A DNA stretch of 64,000 nucleotides. Origin: Clostridium sp. CAG:768 (lineage in GTDB: Bacteria > Cyanobacteriota > Vampirovibrionia > Gastranaerophilales > Gastranaerophilaceae). A program made the position numbers and the translations under genes. Shown here in pieces: positions 49,895 to 58,566 of the stretch. The stretch is from positions 162,137 to 226,136 of the forward strand of contig FR899629.1 in the NCBI GenBank assembly GCA_000437435.1, given 5' to 3'. Within the stretch, counting starts at the first letter, position 1. The number at the start of each line of letters is the position of its first letter. Below the pieces are notes generated by a model. It was not told where the DNA came from, searched no databases, and saw only the letters and a list, made by a program, of their open reading frames with translations.

Positions 49895-50914
49895 TTATTT
49901 GTTATTATCGTTATTGAAACTAAAATCAGCCATCATTGAATTCATCATCATAGCTTGCATAACTCTTGGATCAATATTTTCGCCCTTTTGAGCCTGAGTC
50001 ATCAACATTGGCAACATATTCATCATACTATTACCATTGTTATTATTATTTCCTAACAACATACTCATTTCTGCCATTTGAGGATTTTGATATTGCATCA
50101 TCTGAGCATAAGGATTTTCTGATTGAACAGATATTGATAAGCCAGCATCCTTTAATGTTTTAATAGCATTTAATACATCCTCATCACTCACTTGTGCTAT
50201 TTTTTCATTTTCTACATCTTTTGATGTTGATTTATTACTATCAAAATCTTTTATTCTTTGAATATCTTTATGTTCCAATTCTTCTTTTTGATTTATTGTT
50301 TCTTTAATATTAATTAATTGTTTTTGCTTAATTTCTTGATTTAATTCTGGAGATAAACCGTTTCCATAAGGAGCTCTAATAAATTTATCCAAATCATCTA
50401 ATTCTTCAACAGGCTTTTTCTCTACAACAGGCTGACAAGCAGGTCCATCTGTTAAACAATCACGACCTTTTGTAGCATATTGAACTAAATATTCATTTGG
50501 ATTTAATGCAATAACTTTTTCATAAGCTTCAATAGCTTCATTTTTCATATCAACATGAGTATAAGCCATTGCCATATAATAATAAGCAAGAGCATTTGAA
50601 GGATCTTTTTTAGTTAAAGAAAATAATTCTTGCAAACATCCAGCATAATTTCCAAATTTATACTTTGCAACTGCACTTTTTATATTAGCATTTGGATAGT
50701 AAATTGTATCTTTATCCAACTTTAAAGAAGATGCACTTTTTGCATCTTCTTTATCACCTGAAAATGCATTACTTGGAGCATTCGCAATTTGTCTATTCGA
50801 TTGCTGAGAATTACTCTTATTAATTGGTTCTAATTTATCTATACTTGAAGAATATGCCTTAATTGTACTTAGAGTAAGTAATAAAGCTAATATCCAAATA
50901 AACTTCTTATTCAT
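49895..50914 (-). CDS. Secreted TPR protein with Met/Asn-rich tail
   Basis: 339 residues. A signal peptide (about 1-20, FIWILALLLTLSTIKA) is followed by Ser/Asn-rich sequence. Two or three TPRs cover about 75-155 (NALAYYYMAMAYTHVDMKNE, AIEAYEKVIALNPNEYLVQY). A coiled, charged stretch leads to a low-complexity C-terminus rich in Met, Asn and Gln (MQAMMMNSMMADFSFNNDNN). It is exported to the periplasm or envelope. Ribosome binding site AAAAAAGGATGCATGT. Forms an operon with the 200-aa TPR-like gene downstream. Confidence 0.8.
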   Translation of the reverse strand: MNKKFIWILALLLTLSTIKAYSSSIDKLEPINKSNSQQSNRQIANAPSNAFSGDKEDAKSASSLKLDKDTIYYPNANIKSAVAKYKFGNYAGCLQELFSLTKKDPSNALAYYYMAMAYTHVDMKNEAIEAYEKVIALNPNEYLVQYATKGRDCLTDGPACQPVVEKKPVEELDDLDKFIRAPYGNGLSPELNQEIKQKQLINIKETINQKEELEHKDIQRIKDFDSNKSTSKDVENEKIAQVSDEDVLNAIKTLKDAGLSISVQSENPYAQMMQYQNPQMAEMSMLLGNNNNNGNSMMNMLPMLMTQAQKGENIDPRVMQAMMMNSMMADFSFNNDNNK

Positions 50915-51018
50915 ACATGCATCCTTTTTTTTACTTATTTAATTATTTTTTTACATAAATCAAGCTTTTACTTTATTATATAACATTTTTTTTAATAATC
51001 ATAGTGTAAATATATGAT

Positions 51019-51564
51019 TTATCTTAAAGCAAATTTACAACCACAATAATTCTGTCGATACAAACCAAGCTCTTTTGATATTTTATTTGTTTTCAAAAAA
51101 CCATCCTTTTTCTTAAAATCTATTGCCAAATAATTTAAATCAAACTCATTTGCAATACGCTCTCCTATAGAAGTTAATTTTTGAAAATTCTTATGAGGAC
51201 TTATAACCATTGATGTTGTAATATATTGAATTCCATTCTCTTTAGCGAATTTAGCAGTTTTTAACAATCTTAATTCAAAACATTTGTCACATCTTATACC
51301 TTTTTCAGGTTCATTTTCTAATCCTGCAACAGATTCATAATATAAATCCGTTTCATAATCTCCTACAACCAACTCACAACCTAAATGCTTACAAAGACTA
51401 ATTTCAGCGTCTAATCTTTTTTGGTATTCCTCTATCGGATAAATATTAGGATTATAAAAATAAGCAATAACTTGATATCCCATATCTTTTAATAAAGATA
51501 TAGGATATCCTGAACATATTGCACAACAAGTGTGTAAAACTATTTTATCTTTTTTCTGCTCCAA
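51019..51564 (-). CDS. queH: Epoxyqueuosine reductase QueH
   Basis: 181 residues. The DUF208/QueH pattern is clear: HTCCAICSGYPI (Cys13, Cys14, Cys17) near the start, GIRCDKCFELRL in the middle, and QNYCGCKFAL at the end. These cysteines bind a 4Fe-4S cluster and an adjacent iron. It reduces epoxyqueuosine to queuosine in tRNA. The gene overlaps the preceding VKOR-DsbA gene by 20 bases. queG is not seen. Confidence 0.93.
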   Translation of the reverse strand: MEQKKDKIVLHTCCAICSGYPISLLKDMGYQVIAYFYNPNIYPIEEYQKRLDAEISLCKHLGCELVVGDYETDLYYESVAGLENEPEKGIRCDKCFELRLLKTAKFAKENGIQYITTSMVISPHKNFQKLTSIGERIANEFDLNYLAIDFKKKDGFLKTNKISKELGLYRQNYCGCKFALR

Positions 51565-52738
51565 GTTTTTCCACCCATTCTTGGTATTCTTTATATGTTT
51601 TTATACCAATATAAACTTCATTATTTATCATTGTAGAAGGCGTACCTTGAATACCTCTTTTATAAGCGTCATCAATTTGATCTTTAATCTCTTTTTGAGT
51701 TTCTGGGCTATTTGCATCTTCTTGCAATTTTTCCATATCAAAGCCCATATCTGCAGCATATTTTAAGACATCTTCTTCAGTTTGAGGTTTTTTCTCAAAT
51801 AACATATTATTCATATCCCATAACTTTCCTTGTTTTTCTGCTGCAATTGAATATCTAGCATCAATACAAGATCCATAATGGAAAGGTCCTTGCAAATATT
51901 TATTACAATCTGTATCTAAAGGAAGATTTCTATGAACAATCTTAATTCCTTTCATTTCTTTTGCCAATTTATGCATCATTGAATTATGAACAGGACAAAT
52001 TGGGCATTGATAATCGGAATATGTATAGATTATAACCTTAGCGTCTTCATCTCCTAAAAGATTACCTTTTACTGCATATTTATTCTTTTTATGTGTAAAT
52101 TCTTTAAATTCATACTGTCTCTTGACTTGAGGTGCAAATACAAAAGTAATTCTTGTATAAGCTAAAAATCCACCTGCAATAAGCATAACTATTATAAAAG
52201 CTATTAAATATTTTTTGATTTTAACCGCATCTAAAAAGTCGATAAAACTTTGTTTTATAGATTTTACAAAACCACCGTCTTTGAAATTTGTAGCTATACA
52301 ACCTATCAAAAGATTTAATATGTATGTAAATGCACAAAGTACACATAATTTTTTGATTTCAAATAAACTTAAACATAACAAAATCATTGAAATCAAAAAA
52401 GAAATTAGGCCTAAAGAAGCGATATAATCCAATGGATTTTTAAACACTTCCAAAAATTTTAACAACTTAAAGTTTTTCAACTTTTGAGCAAACAACATTA
52501 ACAAGACGAAAGAATAGAAAAATAATCCCCAATAAGCTAGAGGAATTCCTAAAAATTGAGCTTCTGTTGTTTTTGCAATACCATCACAATCAATAAATTC
52601 ATTTATTGAACAAAAACTTGCTAATGCATATGGGTTAAAATTTGCATTATAATATATTATTGCAAGTTTAATAGTTGTTATAATTCCAATTAAAGAAATT
52701 ACGCCAATCGCAACCTTTTTCTTTGTTTCTTTTTGCAT
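51545..52738 (-). CDS. VKOR-DsbA fusion (disulfide-bond formation)
   Basis: 397 residues from the ATG at 52738, after GGAGAGGTATGT. The N-terminal half is a vitamin K epoxide reductase-like quinone oxidoreductase with four or five membrane helices. It has loop cysteines 43 and 51 (CSINEFIDC) and the active CVLC. After a further helix, a periplasmic thioredoxin/DsbA domain has the CPIC active site (YSDYQCPICPVHN) and GIQGTPSTMINN with the cis-Pro. It would oxidise exported proteins and pass electrons to quinone. VKOR-thioredoxin fusions are known in cyanobacteria. Confidence 0.92.
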   Translation of the reverse strand: MQKETKKKVAIGVISLIGIITTIKLAIIYYNANFNPYALASFCSINEFIDCDGIAKTTEAQFLGIPLAYWGLFFYSFVLLMLFAQKLKNFKLLKFLEVFKNPLDYIASLGLISFLISMILLCLSLFEIKKLCVLCAFTYILNLLIGCIATNFKDGGFVKSIKQSFIDFLDAVKIKKYLIAFIIVMLIAGGFLAYTRITFVFAPQVKRQYEFKEFTHKKNKYAVKGNLLGDEDAKVIIYTYSDYQCPICPVHNSMMHKLAKEMKGIKIVHRNLPLDTDCNKYLQGPFHYGSCIDARYSIAAEKQGKLWDMNNMLFEKKPQTEEDVLKYAADMGFDMEKLQEDANSPETQKEIKDQIDDAYKRGIQGTPSTMINNEVYIGIKTYKEYQEWVEKLGAEKR

Positions 52739-52909
52739 ACATACCTCTCCTATTATAAATCTATAATACAATTTTAATGAATATAAATCAATAGCATAAA
52801 GCAGAATAAAAAATAACCTTTGGGTAGTATCAATAAATCCTTAGCTTGAATAAATTTAAAATATATGATATAATAATATACATACGTAGATTATTTATGA
52901 GAGGTTGAT

Positions 52910-53665
52910 TTGAAAAAGAATATTCTTGATTTGTTTTTAGAAAAAGTATTAAATGTACCCTTATGGATTAAACAAGTAATTTATTTAAAATTAGAAAAAG
53001 AAATGAAAGAAATGGCTTGTGATAATTTTCTAAAAGAACATCCAAATGACATTTTTTCAACATTTGTACCAACATTGACATTTAAAGGAAAAACAGAATT
53101 AACTGAAAGAAAATGTGGTCTCGATAATAATATATATAATTTTTTACAAGGGTGTGCTAACGAATATTCAATGCTTGAAATTTCAGTTAATACATTCCTT
53201 TCTATGGAAGAAGTTGCTAAATATTATGAACTATGCCTTGAACAAAATTTTATAAAAGTACCTGACTCAAAAGAAATTCATGCAATGGCAGGATTTATTG
53301 CCGGAAAATTCAGAATAGGCGAATATTTCAAACAAAAAGGAGTCTTATCTGTAGATCAACTACAACAAGCTATCTTAGCTAACAGAGATGCACAAGAATC
53401 AGGTAATCCTAAAAAATTCGGAGAAATTCTTATTGGATTAGGTTTTATTAAAGAAGATGATATAAAAGCTCTAGTTATTTTAAAAGAAGAAGCTAAAAAA
53501 CGTTTCATACTTGATTATAATACTGTTCCAAAACCGGAAACTACATTTACAAATGATAATCAAAAATATGAAGAAGAAATAGCAAATCTAAAAGATGAAA
53601 ACTTAAAATTAAAAAGAAAAATGCTTCAACTTTTAGAATTAGTAAAAAGAAACGGTCATCAATAA
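52910..53665 (+). CDS. Protein with MshEN-like domain (GspE/PilB N-terminal type)
   Basis: 251 residues. Residues about 130-190 (FRIGEYFKQKGVLSVDQLQQ, FGEILIGLGFIKEDDIKALV) resemble the MshEN/T2SS-E N-terminal domain that binds c-di-GMP in pilus ATPases. The last 30 residues are a coiled coil. There is no ATPase domain. The first 120 residues are unrecognised and helical. The start is TTG at 52910 with GAGAGGTTGAT upstream. It could tie c-di-GMP or pilus status to another process. Confidence 0.72.
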   Translation: MKKNILDLFLEKVLNVPLWIKQVIYLKLEKEMKEMACDNFLKEHPNDIFSTFVPTLTFKGKTELTERKCGLDNNIYNFLQGCANEYSMLEISVNTFLSMEEVAKYYELCLEQNFIKVPDSKEIHAMAGFIAGKFRIGEYFKQKGVLSVDQLQQAILANRDAQESGNPKKFGEILIGLGFIKEDDIKALVILKEEAKKRFILDYNTVPKPETTFTNDNQKYEEEIANLKDENLKLKRKMLQLLELVKRNGHQ

Positions 53666-53674
53666 TTTTATTGA

Positions 53675-54961
53675 TTATTTCATTTTTATTTTACCATCAA
53701 ACCAATCATTCACCAAAATATTAAAATCAGCTTTTATATTTTGATATGCTTGTTGCGGATAAGTCCTGTTCTGAGTTTCAATACTCAGAAAATATAATCC
53801 TCTATTATATAAATTTTGAGCAGAAGATATTATTTCTTTAGGAATATTATTTTTATATATTTTACTTGCATGAGCAATTTCAAATAATCTACGTTTATCA
53901 AGGCCACTTAAATATTTTTTCAATGTTTTGCCATCTTTTTCGACAACAAAAATTCTTTTATCTTTAAATTTTGCCACATATGCATTTAATTCAGCTTTAG
54001 AATTAAACTTCATTATTGAATAATCTGTATCCATTTTTAAAATAGCAGATTTATAATCACCTTTTTGTAAACTGCTAATCAAATCTTTTTTATTTTCAAA
54101 TACAGTTTCGCCTCTATTAAATACAAAATCCATCACTGAATCTTTTACTGGTTGAGGCATTTTTTTATAAGTAGCATCACCTATAAGAAGTTTTATATTT
54201 TGTTCTCTATCAACCAAATCCTGAGCTAACATTGTATATATTTGAGCATCTGAAAATGTTTTACCTGCAATTTTTTTTGCTTCTGAATTAGACAATGCAT
54301 GTCCAATACCTATCGTTTTTACACCATTTCTGTCAGTATAAATTTTATTATGTTTGTCTTCAAGAATCTCAAGAGATTTTAAATATTCCAAACTCAGACC
54401 AGTAGCTTTTGCTACATCATTTATATTTTTTACATTTCTGACAGTTCTTGTTTCAGGAATTTTAATTACCGTACCAATTTTTAAAATTTTTTCATCTAAA
54501 GAATTCAGAGCAATAATTGCATCTGGCGATACATTAAACTTTTTAGCAATTAATTCTGCTGTATCTCCTTCTTTTATCGTATAAGGAGGATTTTTTGTTA
54601 TTTTTACAAATTTATTTCTAGCATTTTCTCTTGCTATTTCTTCATCAGAAATTTCTCTATACATTTGAAAACCTGAATTATCTGCTTTTTTAGTTTTTGG
54701 AAATATAGTTTCAGAAGATTTTGACGGAATTTTTAAATTTTGACCAACAGACAACATATCACCTTTTATTCCATTAGCAGATTTCAATGACTCAACTGAA
54801 ACTCCATGAGATTTTGCAATAGAATACAAGGTTTCTCCTTGCTTTACCTTATGGTAAACAACAGGTGATTGTTTTTTGTTTGAATTTTTCTGCTCTACTT
54901 TTTTATCAGAAGAAAAACCAAATAAATCTGCTATAAAATCTAAAAAACCTAAACCAAACAT
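53675..54961 (-). CDS. LysM-LysM-GH24 (T4-type) lysozyme-like murein hydrolase
   Basis: 428 residues. LysM 1 (about 35-80, YHKVKQGETLYSIAKSHGVS) and LysM 2 (about 122-165, YTIKEGDTAELIAKKFNVS) bind peptidoglycan. A GH24 domain follows with the catalytic pattern E...D...T in ILEDKHNKIYTDRNGVKTIG, near 200. A later region (340-428) is unassigned. There is no signal peptide. It follows the LysM amidase gene by 9 bases, and the two enzymes would cut glycan strand and peptide respectively. Confidence 0.87.
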   Translation of the reverse strand: MFGLGFLDFIADLFGFSSDKKVEQKNSNKKQSPVVYHKVKQGETLYSIAKSHGVSVESLKSANGIKGDMLSVGQNLKIPSKSSETIFPKTKKADNSGFQMYREISDEEIARENARNKFVKITKNPPYTIKEGDTAELIAKKFNVSPDAIIALNSLDEKILKIGTVIKIPETRTVRNVKNINDVAKATGLSLEYLKSLEILEDKHNKIYTDRNGVKTIGIGHALSNSEAKKIAGKTFSDAQIYTMLAQDLVDREQNIKLLIGDATYKKMPQPVKDSVMDFVFNRGETVFENKKDLISSLQKGDYKSAILKMDTDYSIMKFNSKAELNAYVAKFKDKRIFVVEKDGKTLKKYLSGLDKRRLFEIAHASKIYKNNIPKEIISSAQNLYNRGLYFLSIETQNRTYPQQAYQNIKADFNILVNDWFDGKIKMK

Positions 54962-54970
54962 ATTATTACC

Positions 54971-56785
54971 TTAATTATTCATAGTCTCTTCAATCGCATC
55001 AGCGACACACTTCATATATTTTTTTTGATCGTAACTGGATAATAGAGAATTTGTAATATCTCCATTTGCAATATTACCAATTTCTAATAATGAAGACGGT
55101 ACACCTTTAGTAGCATTATTTACATATAAATTATCGTGCGTAACATCTGGAGTTAAAGCCATAAAACCTTTTTTTAAATGTTTATTTATGTTATCAGACA
55201 ATTCTTTATCGATATCTTTTGAATATCTCACTGTACACATTCTTGAATTAGGTCTTTCTTTTGCAGATTCTACATGGACAGAAAGAAACAACATATCTGA
55301 TTTATCTGTATCACTAATTAATTCTCTAACCTCATCTGATCCTTTTTTACCGGCAATTAAATTTTCTAGGTAATGTTGTTTCGCCATACCGCCATTTCTT
55401 ACAGCACCTGAAACAAAAATAACATTTGCCCCTCTGCTTCTTAATTCATCTGATAATTTATCAACAAAACTTTGGGCAACACGCCATTCTTCAATTGGCA
55501 TTTCGTTACCTTCAGCATTTTTAACAGACAAAACAGTTCCAGGATCAAAATATCCGTTGTTTTGCTGATAACCGCCATGCCCGGAGTTTAAAATTATTAC
55601 TTTACCATTCAAATCACCATTACGAGTAGGTTCTCTTAACTCAGTTAGAGCCTCAATTTTTTTAGTTTCAGTATTATAATTTGGTAAAGGTCTTACAATA
55701 TAAGGATTTTCTACCTTACTAAAACCTTTATCATTTTTACCGCTACTTATAGCCCATTTTTTTAATGTACCAGCAGTCACATAATTACCACTGCCGTCTT
55801 TTATATTAGTTAAAGTAGAACTTGTAATATCTTCACTACTACCGCCATTTGAACTTTTCATAATTTCCATAGGAGTAGATGATGATGCTCCTTTAGATTT
55901 TGATGGTACAGCTTGATGATTAATCAGACTATTAATCATCGAATCCAATTTTTCAGTATTTACCATACCAATAAATTTTCCAAATTGTTTATCTAATTCT
56001 GTTTTAAATTCTTGTCTTTTTGCAGCATTGACTGTTTTAGTTTGCTTTGCCAAATTATCATAGACATTCATTATTGCATCTTTTCGTAAATCTTTAGAAC
56101 TCCATATCTCAGAAGATATCGCATTTATTAAAGATTCATCATTATCAGGCAATTCATCATAAGCTTTGATTACTTGTTTTACATTTTTTTCATTTATTTG
56201 CAAAAATGCTTTACTAAAATCTTCTTTTCCTACAGCACCATAATTTGAAGATACTGCATCTCTAATTTGTTCTGCAATTTTTTGAGGACTTACAGAAGGT
56301 GTATCTTTTTTTCGAACATTACCGTTATCTATTTTCTTTACTTGTTTGGGCTTTGTTTTTTGTATTGTTTTTCCCGATTTTTCTTGGACAATTGTGTCTT
56401 TAGGATAAACATAAAAATACTCACCTTTTGCAGGCTGATAATTTTTAGGTAAACCATTTAACTTTAACAATTCATCTAAAGTCATTCCGTTCTTTTCTGC
56501 TAAATATTTTAAACCTTTACCATCAGGAATTTTTTCGTGCGGAACATTTTTTATAACCTGACCTTTTGTTAAAGTATCTTTTGTAAGTCCTGTAAGTTTT
56601 TTAAAATCACTCAAAGACATATTAAATTTACGAGCAATAGCAGTTAATCCTGTTTCATTACCACTTACTGTAACGACATATTCACCTTTAGTTCTAGCTT
56701 CTTTTTTTAATTTTTCAATATCTTTTTTCGCTTCAGTTGAACCGTTATTTGTACTTGCATTTACACTCGTAATTTGAAAATCCAT
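54971..56785 (-). CDS. LysM-LysM N-acetylmuramoyl-L-alanine amidase (Amidase_3)
   Basis: 604 residues. Two LysM-like motifs (about 37-80 and 85-132: GLTAIARKFNMSLSDFKKLT and GLKYLAEKNGMTLDELLKLN) are followed by a 180-residue Ser/Gly-rich linker region. The amidase domain is at about 395-600: IILNSGHGGY (zinc His), IEEWRVAQSF (zinc Glu), LFLSVHVESA (zinc His) and SSLLEIGNIAN (catalytic Glu). The N-terminus MDFQITSVNASTNNGSTEAK is not a signal peptide. Amidase_3 hydrolyses the bond between MurNAc and the peptide. Confidence 0.88.
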   Translation of the reverse strand: MDFQITSVNASTNNGSTEAKKDIEKLKKEARTKGEYVVTVSGNETGLTAIARKFNMSLSDFKKLTGLTKDTLTKGQVIKNVPHEKIPDGKGLKYLAEKNGMTLDELLKLNGLPKNYQPAKGEYFYVYPKDTIVQEKSGKTIQKTKPKQVKKIDNGNVRKKDTPSVSPQKIAEQIRDAVSSNYGAVGKEDFSKAFLQINEKNVKQVIKAYDELPDNDESLINAISSEIWSSKDLRKDAIMNVYDNLAKQTKTVNAAKRQEFKTELDKQFGKFIGMVNTEKLDSMINSLINHQAVPSKSKGASSSTPMEIMKSSNGGSSEDITSSTLTNIKDGSGNYVTAGTLKKWAISSGKNDKGFSKVENPYIVRPLPNYNTETKKIEALTELREPTRNGDLNGKVIILNSGHGGYQQNNGYFDPGTVLSVKNAEGNEMPIEEWRVAQSFVDKLSDELRSRGANVIFVSGAVRNGGMAKQHYLENLIAGKKGSDEVRELISDTDKSDMLFLSVHVESAKERPNSRMCTVRYSKDIDKELSDNINKHLKKGFMALTPDVTHDNLYVNNATKGVPSSLLEIGNIANGDITNSLLSSYDQKKYMKCVADAIEETMNN

Positions 56786-56815
56786 ATAATAATATTCCTA
56801 TTTCTTACACACATA

Positions 56816-56862
56816 AAAAATAACGGTATATTTCAAAACATTCTTTAAAAAATACCGTTATC
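56816..56862 (-). terminator. Terminator of upp
   Basis: On the minus strand ATAACGGTAT / ATACCGTTAT with a loop of about 24 bases, followed by TTTTTT. It lies about 30 bases after the upp stop. Confidence 0.75.
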
Positions 56863-56889
56863 TATCTTTATATTTATTTACAAATCAAA

Positions 56890-57540
56890 TTATGTATTAA
56901 AAATTCTATCTCCTGCATCACCCATGCCTGGGACAATATAACCTTTTTCATTTAAGCATTCATCAACAGCTGCTGTAATAATTTCAATATCAGGATAATG
57001 TTTTTGAATATTCTCAATTCCCTGAGGAGCTGCAATAATACAAATTACTTTAATATTGTCAATAGGAATTCCTTTATCTGCATATAATTTTATTGCTTCA
57101 ATCAAAGAATTTCCTGTAGCTAACATCGGATCTGTTATATATATATAAAATTTTTCAGGATTAGGCGCTTCCATTGGAACTTTATTGTAATACCAAACAG
57201 GTTTTAAAGTCTTTTCATCTCTATACATTCCAATATGTCTTATACAAGCTTGAGGCAAAATATCAATAGCTTCATCTGTAAAAATAAGTCCGGCACGTAA
57301 AATTGGAGAAATAATTAAATTTATATTCGGATCAACCGTTTTAGCTGTAAATGTAGTCAATGGAGTGGTTACCTGAGTATCAACAAGCGGTAAATTTTTT
57401 GCAGCTTCATACAAAAGACATCTTGTTATTTTTCTTGTCGCAATTCGAACCCCTTGACTATCTGTATTTTTATCACGCATTGTGCATAAATTTAATAACA
57501 CAACAGGATTATTTATTATTCTGACTTTCTCTTTGTTCAT
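56890..57540 (-). CDS. upp: Uracil phosphoribosyltransferase
   Basis: 216 residues. Uracil PRTase blocks are MRDKNTDSQGVRIATRKI, ISPILRAGLIFTDEAIDILP, VYYYKLP-like VWYYNKVP, and the PRPP loop YITDPMLATGNSLIEAI. It ends GYIVPGMGDAGDRIFNT, the uracil-binding C-terminus. It makes UMP from uracil and PRPP (salvage). It overlaps the MCE gene by 32 bases. Confidence 0.96.
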   Translation of the reverse strand: MNKEKVRIINNPVVLLNLCTMRDKNTDSQGVRIATRKITRCLLYEAAKNLPLVDTQVTTPLTTFTAKTVDPNINLIISPILRAGLIFTDEAIDILPQACIRHIGMYRDEKTLKPVWYYNKVPMEAPNPEKFYIYITDPMLATGNSLIEAIKLYADKGIPIDNIKVICIIAAPQGIENIQKHYPDIEIITAAVDECLNEKGYIVPGMGDAGDRIFNT

Positions 57541-58141
57541 ATTTTACCCCTTCTTTTTTAAAAGTAGAAAACTCTTTTAACCATTTATCTAAAAGTCCCA
57601 TATTACTTTGAATTTCTCCAACATTAATACCTTTTCCCATTTCAACTGCTCCAGTTTCTTTTGCAAAAAATGAAAGTTTTGTAGATATAGAACCTATTTT
57701 ATCAAACATATCATTCAACAAACCTAAAGAATCATGTAATCGTTTAGGAGATTGAACAACAATCAATTTATTTTTTGCAATACTTTCATCTGTCGGAGGA
57801 TAAATTTCTAAAGATTTGGATCCGCCCATACCGTTAAACTCAACAGTTGCGATAGAACCTTTTGGTAACTCAACATCGTTAGCAGTTATAACAATTTTTA
57901 AATAAACTTCATTAGAAACGATTTTAACTTTCTCAATATATCCGACCGGAACCCCCATAAACTTGACAGGAGAACCAACAATTAATCCATCAACATCAGG
58001 CATAAAAATCTGATATGTCACAAGCTCTTTTTCCTTGTGATAATGGTGAATTTTAATACCTGCCACAGCAACACATAATATAAAAAACCAAATAACGAAT
58101 TCTATTAAAATATATTTGTGAATTCCGTCAAAAATTTTCAT
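57509..58141 (-). CDS. MCE/MlaD-domain protein
   Basis: About 210 residues from the ATG at 58141. One N-terminal membrane helix (about 10-30, IEFVIWFFILCVAVAGI) is followed by a single MCE domain (about 42-120; FMPDVDGLIVGSPVKFMGVP, VYLKIVITANDVELPKG). A helical tail (125-210) follows. MlaD proteins form hexameric rings that carry lipids across the periplasm and imply an outer membrane. The MlaE and MlaF partners are not adjacent. A TATAAT box six bases before the ATG suggests a leaderless mRNA; a GTG 36 bases upstream is the alternative start. Confidence 0.88.
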   Translation of the reverse strand: MKIFDGIHKYILIEFVIWFFILCVAVAGIKIHHYHKEKELVTYQIFMPDVDGLIVGSPVKFMGVPVGYIEKVKIVSNEVYLKIVITANDVELPKGSIATVEFNGMGGSKSLEIYPPTDESIAKNKLIVVQSPKRLHDSLGLLNDMFDKIGSISTKLSFFAKETGAVEMGKGINVGEIQSNMGLLDKWLKEFSTFKKEGVKYEQRESQNNK

Positions 58142-58147
58142 AAGCCA

Positions 58148-58153
58148 ATTATA
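58148..58153 (-). promoter_or_regulatory. -10 box for an apparently leaderless MCE transcript
   Basis: TATAAT on the minus strand, six bases before the ATG at 58141. No Shine-Dalgarno lies between. The -35 is poor (TGGCAA at 17 bases). Confidence 0.5.
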
Positions 58154-58242
58154 CAACAATTCATATTTTTTTGCCACTTGCCAAAATTTTTTTTGTATTA
58201 TAGTATTAAATATATATTAAACAAAAAGTGAGGTTTTAACTT

Positions 58243-58485
58243 ATGATGGATCAAATAATAAGAGTTGCATGGGATTTAAACGAAAATACCGACAACAGAT
58301 ATCAATTAGTATATGAAATTGCAGAGCTTGCAAAAAAACTTGTAGATGAAAACCAAGCTAAAAAAGCTCATGATGATTTCAATTTTGAAGAAAATTTTGA
58401 CACAACTTATAAAAAAGAAAATCCTGTGGAACATGCCATAATGGTTAAAGCTGCAGAAGCTGATGATGACCGTTTAGTAGGTTAA
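58243..58485 (+). CDS. Small acidic protein of unknown function
   Basis: 80 residues, acidic and helical (MMDQIIRVAWDLNENTDNRY). The ribosome binding site is GTGAGGTTTTAACTT. A terminator at 58515-58545 closes its transcript, so it is a single-gene unit. Not recognised. Confidence 0.7.
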   Translation: MMDQIIRVAWDLNENTDNRYQLVYEIAELAKKLVDENQAKKAHDDFNFEENFDTTYKKENPVEHAIMVKAAEADDDRLVG

Positions 58486-58514
58486 TTTCACTAAACAAAA
58501 GGATAAAGTTTTAT

Positions 58515-58545
58515 AAAAAAGTTAGAGTAATCTCTAACTTTTTTA
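58515..58545 (+). terminator. Terminator between the 80-aa gene and purine nucleoside phosphorylase
   Basis: AAAAAAGTTAGAG-TAAT-CTCTAACTTTTTT, a strong hairpin ending in T, 20 bases before the phosphorylase ribosome binding site. It could also act as a leader attenuator for that gene. Confidence 0.85.
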
Positions 58546-58566
58546 ATGGGGAAAAGGAGTTTATAT

